A stretch of 14,099 nt of DNA, from NCBI GenBank assembly GCA_003545435.1, contig DPYI01000042.1, forward strand, positions 6,580 to 20,678. Direction: 5' to 3'. The notes under the pieces were generated by a model, which was given only the letters and a program-made list of their open reading frames with translations, was not told where the DNA came from and searched no databases. Position numbers and translations under genes: made by a program. The DNA comes from Patescibacteria group bacterium. Lineage in GTDB: Bacteria; Patescibacteriota; Microgenomatia; UBA10105; UBA927. Positions 6,735 to 11,729 of this stretch are shown here, one piece after another; the stretch's first letter is position 1; each line of letters starts with the position of its first letter.

Positions 6735-6864
6735 AGTTATCGGTTTTCTGTTGTCCGTTTTCAGATTTTTGTTGATCTGTTTTCTGTTTATCTGTTTCGG
6801 GAACCGATCGACCGACAACTGACTGACCTTTATCCGACAACTGAAAACTGAAAACAGATAACCA
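6735..6864 (+). repeat. Palindromic element, family F
   Basis: About 130 bp flanked by AGTTATCGGTTTTC (6735-6748) and an inverted counterpart ending GAAAACAGATAACC, 12 of 14 bases matching. The interior holds repeated CTGTTTTCTGTTT and CTGAAAACTGAAAACAG units. It fills the space between the DUF35 gene and uppS, starting 3 bases after one and ending 2 bases before the other. Confidence 0.7.
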
Positions 6865-6866
6865 GT

Positions 6867-7610
6867 ATGAATTCAATCCCAAAACATATCGCAATCATCA
6901 TGGACGGCAATAGGCGGTGGGCGAGAGAGCACGGGCTTCTGGAGCTCATGGGTCATAAGCGGGTGGCTGATGATATTCTTGAACCATTGATTGAACATGG
7001 GGCCAACATCGGCGTTTCCTATATGACATTTTGGGCATGGTCAACGGAAAACTGGGGGAGAAAACCGGAAGAGGTGAGCGGTATTATGAACATTTTCCGG
7101 CAGGTGGTAAAGAAAGATTGGAAAAGGCTTTCGGATAAAGGCGTACGGATCCGAATTATCGGTGATATTTCAAAATTTCCTGAGGACATACAGGAATCGC
7201 TTCATAACGTCGTTGAAGAAACGAAAAACAACAAACGGATTACAACAATATTTGCTTTAAACTACAGTGGTCGCGATGAGATTTTACGATCGACTAAAAG
7301 ATTGGTTGGCGATATTTTGAATGCGAATATAGACAGAGAAAAGCTTCTTCAGCAATGTAACAACCTGCCTCGCCGGCTGGCGGGTGTAACAATAGAACAA
7401 TTTAACAATTATCTTGACACTAAAGACGTTCCGGATCCCGAACTCATTATCCGGACCGGCGGGGAACAGCGGTTGAGCGGATTTTTCCTGTGGCAGTCCC
7501 AGTACAGTGAACTGTATTTCCCTTCTTTCTACATGCCCGATTTTACACCGGATAAACTAGACGAAGCGGTTAAAGAATATCAGAAAAGGAAACGGAGATT
7601 CGGGGCGTAG
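6867..7610 (+). CDS. uppS: Isoprenyl transferase (undecaprenyl/polyprenyl diphosphate synthase, cis type)
   Basis: 247 residues, the normal length. It adds isopentenyl diphosphate units in cis to an allylic starter to give the long polyprenyl diphosphate that carries cell-wall and glycan precursors. HIAIIMDGNRRWA at 7-19 holds the catalytic aspartate D13 and the diphosphate-binding N15 and R16. WAWSTENWGRK at 57-66 is the second conserved region. RTGGEQRLSGFFLWQ (196-210) followed by YSELYF (213-218) is the third, giving R196, R202, S204 and the magnesium ligand E215. Coming last in the block after the early mevalonate genes, it is a consumer of that pathway. Chain length cannot be predicted from what I see. 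A convergent hairpin terminator follows. Confidence 0.95.
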   Translation: MNSIPKHIAIIMDGNRRWAREHGLLELMGHKRVADDILEPLIEHGANIGVSYMTFWAWSTENWGRKPEEVSGIMNIFRQVVKKDWKRLSDKGVRIRIIGDISKFPEDIQESLHNVVEETKNNKRITTIFALNYSGRDEILRSTKRLVGDILNANIDREKLLQQCNNLPRRLAGVTIEQFNNYLDTKDVPDPELIIRTGGEQRLSGFFLWQSQYSELYFPSFYMPDFTPDKLDEAVKEYQKRKRRFGA

Positions 7611-7647
7611 CAGTTGCCCGTAGTATGATTTCCATCCAACGTGTAAA

Positions 7648-7680
7648 AAGGCTTAGCTTTGTTTAACAAAGCTAAGCCTT
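7648..7680. terminator. Bidirectional terminator between convergent genes
   Basis: A perfect palindrome of 33 bases: AAGGCTTAGCTTTG pairs with CAAAGCTAAGCCTT around TTTAA, giving a 14-bp stem. On the minus strand the stem runs into TTTTTACAC, a fair T-run ending the pilin-like gene at 7715. On the plus strand no T-run follows, so its use for uppS is less sure. Confidence 0.75.
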
Positions 7681-7714
7681 GGATTCAAAGAGCTATCGGG
7701 GTAAGAAATTTGTA

Positions 7715-8050
7715 CTAAAACAATTTCTGTATCGGTTCTACGCCAAACATTATTCCGAACAGCTGAACCACCCAAAATGCGGTAAAAATCACAAGGAACC
7801 CCACGATGGCAAAGGTGAGCCTGTTTTTTCCGGATTCCATTTTTTTAGCATCCCCAGCACTCGTCATGAGCGTAAAACCCGCGGCAATGATCATGAGGAG
7901 GAGCCCAACGCCGGCAAGAGCAAAGATAAAAGGAAAAGCTTTTTTTACGATCTCGCTTATGGTAGTTGGCAATCCGGTAAAACCACTGTCGATGGTATAT
8001 GTTTGGTCTCCTCCGCCGATTTTGAGAGTTTGTGCAAATATGTGTTCCAT
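7715..8050 (-). CDS. T4SS pilin-like two-helix membrane protein
   Basis: 111 residues. The start MEHIFAQT resembles that of the gene at 1-257 (MENVFAAG). Helix 1 is about residues 37-61, followed by the signature loop MTSAGDAKKMESGKNRL and helix 2 at about 79-103, ending VEPIQKLF. A -10 box with the TG extension (TGGTATACT) ends six bases before ATG, so the gene is probably transcribed on its own without a leader. It is the fourth member of the pilin-like family in the window. A longer plus-strand frame (7679-8395) covers this gene and much of the next, but codes nothing recognisable. Confidence 0.85.
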   Translation of the reverse strand: MEHIFAQTLKIGGGDQTYTIDSGFTGLPTTISEIVKKAFPFIFALAGVGLLLMIIAAGFTLMTSAGDAKKMESGKNRLTFAIVGFLVIFTAFWVVQLFGIMFGVEPIQKLF

Positions 8051-8056
8051 AAAAAC

Positions 8057-8065
8057 AGTATACCA
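8057..8065 (-). promoter_or_regulatory. Extended -10 box of the pilin-like gene at 7715
   Basis: On the minus strand TGG-TATACT is followed by six bases (GTTTTT) and ATG. No convincing -35 box is present, but the TG extension can replace it. The spacing predicts a leaderless transcript. Confidence 0.5.
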
Positions 8066-8073
8066 ATTTTTTA

Positions 8074-8149
8074 TGTCATTGCGAGCGTAAGCGAAGCAAT
8101 CCTTATTATAAAGATCGCTTCTCTCGATTGCATCGGGATCGCGATGACA
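8074..8149 (+). repeat. Palindromic element, family H, copy 1 (degenerate)
   Basis: It begins TGTCATTGCGAG, continues GCGAAGCAATCC and ends CGCGATGACA, a worn inverted copy of the start. It lies between the two pilin-like genes, just upstream of the extended -10 box. Related to 13552-13655 and to the left end of 8667-8763. Confidence 0.65.
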
Positions 8150-8155
8150 GCGATG

Positions 8156-8572
8156 TTATTCAAATCCCGGTATACCAAGAATATCAACACCGATAAGCCG
8201 CAGGATAAATATGGAAAAAATGATAAAGAGAAGTCCTACAATTGCCGACGTGATCAGCTCTTTCCCCTCATTGAGCTTTTCCGGATTGCCCGCACTCATG
8301 ACCATCTGAAATCCGCCGATGATGATAAGAAGAAACGCAATACCGCCGGCAATGCCCGAACCGAACTTGAGAAGTTTGGTAACAAATTCACCTGATGATG
8401 TTGGGAGACACCCGAATGCAGTCCAGACAGCCTCTTTGCCCTCTCCCATACAGGCGCTGCACTCACCCGTTTTGTCTCCTGCAAAATCACAGGGAGAGGC
8501 GGCAAAAACACCGCGCGGAGATAGAAAAACAAGGCCAGAAAGGATCAATATGATAAGAAATATGCGTTTCAT
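8156..8572 (-). CDS. Secreted/membrane T4SS pilin-like protein with four cysteines
   Basis: 138 residues. Unlike its paralogues it has a clear signal peptide (residues 1-25, MKRIFLIILILSGLVFLSPR then GVFAAS). A short domain with four cysteines (C28, C38, C41, C55) follows, including the pair ECSAC, which could form two disulfides outside the membrane. Then come helix 1 (about 75-94), the loop MSAGNPEKLNEGKELITSA and helix 2 (about 111-130), with the tail LGIPGFE. The loop places it in the same family as the other four. A TACACT box lies nine bases before the ATG on the minus strand (8587-8582). The signal peptide makes this member the most like classical VirB2 precursors. Confidence 0.85.
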   Translation of the reverse strand: MKRIFLIILILSGLVFLSPRGVFAASPCDFAGDKTGECSACMGEGKEAVWTAFGCLPTSSGEFVTKLLKFGSGIAGGIAFLLIIIGGFQMVMSAGNPEKLNEGKELITSAIVGLLFIIFSIFILRLIGVDILGIPGFE

Positions 8573-8626
8573 GATTCTTTAAGTGTAACAAAGCATGTTT
8601 TGAAAAGGAAGAGGAGGGAGATAATT

Positions 8627-8660
8627 GGAGAATAGAGAATAGAAAATGGAAAATGGATAG
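8627..8660 (-). repeat. Short tandem-like repeat of CTATTTTCCATT units
   Basis: On the minus strand this reads as a chain of CCATTTTC and CTATTCTC units. A similar chain, built of CCATTGTC and CTATTGTC units, encodes the signal peptide of the next plus-strand gene (8866-8897). Confidence 0.5.
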
Positions 8661-8666
8661 CGAAAT

Positions 8667-8763
8667 TGTCATTGCGAGGATCAATTGATGTCATTTTGGC
8701 AAGCCGAAACGCGTCCAGAATCCTAAACGCTATTTGGAGACTCTGGACAAGCCAGAGTGACGA
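8667..8763 (+). repeat. Palindromic element, family H, hybrid copy
   Basis: The left end is TGTCATTGCGAG as in the other family H elements. The rest differs and contains GTCCAGA pairing with TCTGGAC, and the small hairpin CTCTGG-ACAAG-CCAGAG (8741-8757), ending AGTGACGA. It looks like two repeat types joined, lying between divergent genes. Confidence 0.5.
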
Positions 8764-8841
8764 TTTATGAGATAGCTCCTAGTTCAATCTGTTGGTTTAG
8801 TAGCTTACCTCTATAGAAGTTTAGTATGATAGATATACTAT

Positions 8842-10569
8842 ATGAAGAGAATTATTATTATTTCTTCCATTGTCTATTGTCTATTTTCCATTGTCCCCAA
8901 GGCGGTTGCCCAGTCCTGCGATCCATCGTGCGCTAGTATGGATGAATGCCGGGATAAAATTGCCAAATGCCAGGAAGCATGGAGCTCCATGGAAAAAGCC
9001 AAAAAACCCCACGCTGACGCACTTAAAAAAATGGAAGCGGACATCGCCGCATTTCAATCAAGGATCAAAGGCATCGAGAAAGAACTTTTTAAAAAGGAAG
9101 CGGCAATTGCCGAAGGGGAAAAAGAATTGGAAGAGATTGTACTGGTGGCAAGCGTCCGAATCCGTCAATTTTACATGCGTACCTCATCATCGATTCCCAT
9201 GCTCACGCTTCTTTCTTCTACAAATATCGGTTCAGCACTCCGTACGTATGCCTATCAGCAGGCGGTAACGTCAGAAGACAAAAAAGTGATCACCCAAACC
9301 GCCATGTTGGTAAAAGAATTAGAAGATAAAAAAAAGAAACTGGAAAAAGAAAAAGGAACGCTGATAGTGTGGCAAGAAGATTTGGATAAACGGGCTGTGT
9401 CTGTCCGGAAGCTCGTGGGTGAGGCTACGGCGTACCAGACAAAGTTATCCGGCATTATCGCTTCACTCACTGCCCAGCAGCAATCGTTTTTGGCTGCTAA
9501 ACTTGCAGGACTGAACCTTCCGACGAGCTTGGGCGCCGGGCCTTTGTTTTGTACGGACGACAGGAAGCTTGATCCCGGGTTTCGGCCTGCATTTGCATTT
9601 TTTACGTTCGGTATTCCGCACCGCGTCGGGATGAATCAGTATGGAGCTTTGGGTCGGGCCCAAGCCGGACAACAGTATCGGGATATCCTGAATGCCTACT
9701 TTGCGAATTTTTCTATTGAAAAGCGCGAAGGGATGCGCATAAAAGTACAGGGATATGGAGAAATGGGACTTGAAGATTATCTTTTGGGCATTTATGAAAT
9801 GCCCGGTGAATGGCCGATTGAAGCGCTCAAGGCCCAAGTGGTCGCCGCGCGCTCCTACGCTCTTTCCTATACCAACAATGGTGCCAACGAGATTTGTACC
9901 ACTCAGGCCTGTCAGGTATATAAAGGCGGTAACAAAGGAGGGAATTGGGAATCGGCGGTACGTGCGACCACCGGGGAGGTGATGGTTTCCGGCGGAGAAA
10001 CCGTGAAAGGGTGGTATTCCTCAACAGACGGCGGATATACATTTTCCTCCGGCGACGTGTGGGGGAGCGACAAATCCTGGACAAAACGGACGCGGGACAC
10101 AAACGGTGACGTGGGAAGTTTTTCCGATTTATTATCTAAAGCCTATGATCGTGACTCTCCGTGTTTTTATGCAGCTCAAGGCTGGCGGAGTGAATTCGGC
10201 AAATCCGCATGGCTCAAGTCCGAGGAGGTTGCGGACATAGCCAATGTCATCCTTCTTTCAAAAGCTGATTCCGGGACGCGGGAACATCTGTACCAACAGG
10301 ATAAGCCAAACCCTGGAGGGAAAGAGACATGGGGGAGAGACAAGGTAAAAGATGAGTTGAGGAGCCGAAACATCACCCCGTATAATTCCGTTTCCGACGT
10401 ATCTGCCTCAGGTGTGGATTTTGGGGTGGGGAGGACAACACAGGTTTCCGTATCAGGGGACGCCGGAAGCACTTCATTTGACGGAGCGGAATTTAAAGAC
10501 TTCTTTAATTTGCGGGCTCCGGCAAATATTCAGATTGTCGGGCCGCTGTTTAATGTGGAAAAAAAGTGA
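8842..10569 (+). CDS. Secreted coiled-coil protein with SpoIID/LytB domain
   Basis: 575 residues. A signal peptide (1-23, ending AVAQS) is followed by a cysteine-containing segment (C26, C30, C36, C43) and a charged coiled coil at about 46-215. In its middle, VRIRQFYMRTSSSIPMLTLL resembles the arm of CwlO/PcsB/EnvC-type cell-wall hydrolase activators. Residues about 258-420 are a SpoIID domain: HRVGMNQYGALGRAQAG, then LEDYLLGIYEMPGEWPIEAL, then KAQVVAARSYALSY, then a WYSSTDGGYT segment. E319 in YEMP corresponds to the catalytic glutamate of SpoIID, a glycan-strand lyase. The combination suggests an exported enzyme or activator that trims peptidoglycan, perhaps at division. The C-terminal 100 residues are not recognised. 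TATGAT at 8825-8830 may be the -10 box. Confidence 0.88.
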   Translation: MKRIIIISSIVYCLFSIVPKAVAQSCDPSCASMDECRDKIAKCQEAWSSMEKAKKPHADALKKMEADIAAFQSRIKGIEKELFKKEAAIAEGEKELEEIVLVASVRIRQFYMRTSSSIPMLTLLSSTNIGSALRTYAYQQAVTSEDKKVITQTAMLVKELEDKKKKLEKEKGTLIVWQEDLDKRAVSVRKLVGEATAYQTKLSGIIASLTAQQQSFLAAKLAGLNLPTSLGAGPLFCTDDRKLDPGFRPAFAFFTFGIPHRVGMNQYGALGRAQAGQQYRDILNAYFANFSIEKREGMRIKVQGYGEMGLEDYLLGIYEMPGEWPIEALKAQVVAARSYALSYTNNGANEICTTQACQVYKGGNKGGNWESAVRATTGEVMVSGGETVKGWYSSTDGGYTFSSGDVWGSDKSWTKRTRDTNGDVGSFSDLLSKAYDRDSPCFYAAQGWRSEFGKSAWLKSEEVADIANVILLSKADSGTREHLYQQDKPNPGGKETWGRDKVKDELRSRNITPYNSVSDVSASGVDFGVGRTTQVSVSGDAGSTSFDGAEFKDFFNLRAPANIQIVGPLFNVEKK

Positions 10570-10593
10570 ACTCCGCATTATTTGATGCGGAGT
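10570..10593 (+). terminator. Hairpin just after the SpoIID gene, possible terminator
   Basis: ACTCCGCAT pairs with ATGCGGAGT (9 bp, loop TATTTG), beginning one base after the stop codon. No T-run follows, so termination would have to rely on the hairpin alone or on the next one. Confidence 0.5.
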
Positions 10594-10596
10594 GAA

Positions 10597-10639
10597 ACCC
10601 CGTACCGTCCCGACGTAACGTCGGGACTGGTACTGGGGT
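10597..10639. repeat. Large GC-rich hairpin with GACGT core
   Basis: ACCCC, GTACC and GTCCCGACG pair with CGTCGGGAC, GGTAC and GGGGT, 19 base pairs with two single-T bulges. The tip TCCCGACGTAACGTCGGGA recurs with one change at 13623-13641 inside a family H element. Confidence 0.75.
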
Positions 10640-10689
10640 GACAACATTTAATAAAGGGATCCCATTATGGCTCGCAAGACGTCGGTCTA

Positions 10690-10718
10690 TTGTCTTACTG
10701 TATGTAGTTTTGTATACT
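10690..10718 (+). promoter_or_regulatory. Promoter of the PH-domain gene
   Basis: TTGTCT (10690-10695), a 17-base spacer and TATACT (10713-10718), then 7 bases to ATG. This is the clearest complete promoter in the window and its spacing allows almost no leader. Confidence 0.65.
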
Positions 10719-10725
10719 TATAGTC

Positions 10726-11364
10726 ATGCCAGTCTTGTTTGAGGCGCCATCCCAAGCTCCGAAAAAAACTTCAAAAAAAGGCAGACAGGCTGTTTACCCG
10801 TTTTCCACGCCGTTTACCGCATACGTGATGAACCCGAAAGATATCCGGTTTGAAACGCAAGGTACGGATGAAGAAGTGATTTTGTTTCTGCGCCAGCATA
10901 TTATCGTACTTATTCCGCCATTTATTCTTGGAATTATCTTTTTCTTCATGCCATTCATTCTTTTCCCCATGCTTGTCCGGTTTTTGCAAAGTCCGATAGA
11001 GATACCTTCCGGGTATGTGGTTGTCGGAACAATATTTTGGTATGTGGCAACATTCGGATATCTCCTCACCACGTTTCTCCATTGGCATTTCAATATCTTT
11101 ATTGTTACGAACCACCGGATTATCGATATTGATTTTCTCTTTCTTCTTTACAGAAAATTTGCCGAAGCAAAAATTGAAAAAATTCAGGATATATCATTTA
11201 GAACCGGCGGCATTATGGCAACCGTCTTTGACTACGGCGATGTCCTGATTCAGACTGCCAGTGAATTGCCGAATTTCGTTTTTGAGAAAGTACCGCGGCC
11301 CTCCGAAGTGGTTCATGTCATAAGCGATCTCACGGAAAACCGGAAAAAAGGAAGGAATGTATGA
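10726..11364 (+). CDS. Membrane protein with bacterial PH domain (YdbS/bPH2-like)
   Basis: 212 residues. A basic N-terminus of about 50 residues leads to two hydrophobic helices at about 59-85 and 97-120. A bacterial PH domain follows at about 121-202, with the usual start FIVTNHRIIDID, then EAKIEKIQDISFRTGG, then FDYGDVLIQTASE. Proteins of this layout are widespread in CPR genomes; the PH domain is expected in the cytoplasm next to the membrane, and its ligand is unknown. I keep the first ATG because the promoter lies 7 bases ahead of it, although MNPKDIRF at residue 35 resembles the start of many homologues. Its stop overlaps the next gene at ATGA. Confidence 0.88.
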   Translation: MPVLFEAPSQAPKKTSKKGRQAVYPFSTPFTAYVMNPKDIRFETQGTDEEVILFLRQHIIVLIPPFILGIIFFFMPFILFPMLVRFLQSPIEIPSGYVVVGTIFWYVATFGYLLTTFLHWHFNIFIVTNHRIIDIDFLFLLYRKFAEAKIEKIQDISFRTGGIMATVFDYGDVLIQTASELPNFVFEKVPRPSEVVHVISDLTENRKKGRNV

Positions 11365-11579
11365 CGCCCGATGTAGACACCATAGTATGGCTGGGTATGA
11401 AACTGATGATGCTGGTTGGATTGGGGATTTATATCGTGTTTGCCTTTATCATTGTCCGTCAGGAACAGCTCATGTCAAAAACACTGGAAGCAGCATCCGA
11501 AAGAATTATCTCCATACTTACGTGGCTTCATTTAGGAGCTGCTGTTGTGGTTTTTATGCTTGCCCTTCTTATCCTCTGA
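11361..11579 (+). CDS. Small two-helix membrane protein
   Basis: 72 residues, starting in the ATGA overlap with the PH-domain gene and so probably translated with it. Helix 1 is about residues 9-31, a charged linker VRQEQLMSKTLEAASER follows, and helix 2 is about 50-72, reaching the very end. It resembles small CPR proteins of unknown function (possibly the DUF5657 group, from memory and not certain). No catalytic motif is present. The tight coupling suggests a subunit or stabilising partner of the PH-domain protein. Confidence 0.75.
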   Translation: MTPDVDTIVWLGMKLMMLVGLGIYIVFAFIIVRQEQLMSKTLEAASERIISILTWLHLGAAVVVFMLALLIL

Positions 11580-11593
11580 CGATTTACTTCGCT

Positions 11594-11680
11594 ATCAACG
11601 AATTACGAATAAAACCTACGAATATACGAATAAATCCAATTAATTATTCGTATATTCGTACAGATTCGTTATTCGCTGAT
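11594..11680 (+). repeat. Palindromic element, family E, copy 2
   Basis: 87 bp with ends ATCAACGAAT (11594-11603) and ATTCGCTGAT (11671-11680), one mismatch from perfect inversion. The interior ACGAATA / TATTCGT units match copy 1 at 2621-2706 closely. It starts 14 bases after a stop codon, a placement like that of copy 1. Confidence 0.85.
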
Positions 11681-11716
11681 GCACCCACATTTACGTTTTT
11701 AGGTGCGTTTTTGTGC

Positions 11717-11722
11717 TACGAT
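11717..11722 (+). promoter_or_regulatory. -10-like box of the propeller protein gene
   Basis: TACGAT followed by seven bases (AGGAGTA) and ATG at 11730. AGGAG could instead be read as a Shine-Dalgarno, but it is only two bases from ATG, too close for normal use. Confidence 0.35.
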
Positions 11723-11729
11723 AGGAGTA

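Noticed and set aside
996..6864. Repeated palindromes considered as a CRISPR array
   Set aside because: Copies are separated by whole genes, differ in orientation and length, and have no regular spacers.
6735..6864. Family F region as a tRNA or structured RNA gene
   Set aside because: No tRNA arm pattern was found, and the short repeated CTGTTTTC units fit a repeat better.
7679..8395. Plus-strand open frame of 238 codons
   Set aside because: It lies opposite one pilin-like gene and most of the next, has no known motif, runs through a repeat and includes low-complexity lysine-rich stretches. The minus-strand genes have clear helices and promoters.
9463..9837. Minus-strand frame of 124 codons inside the SpoIID gene
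   Set aside because: Shadow of a well-supported gene with conserved motifs on the other strand.
11723..11729. AGGAG before ATG at 11730 as a Shine-Dalgarno
   Set aside because: Only two bases separate it from ATG, and other genes here lack such sites. The -10-like box fits better, though both readings are weak.
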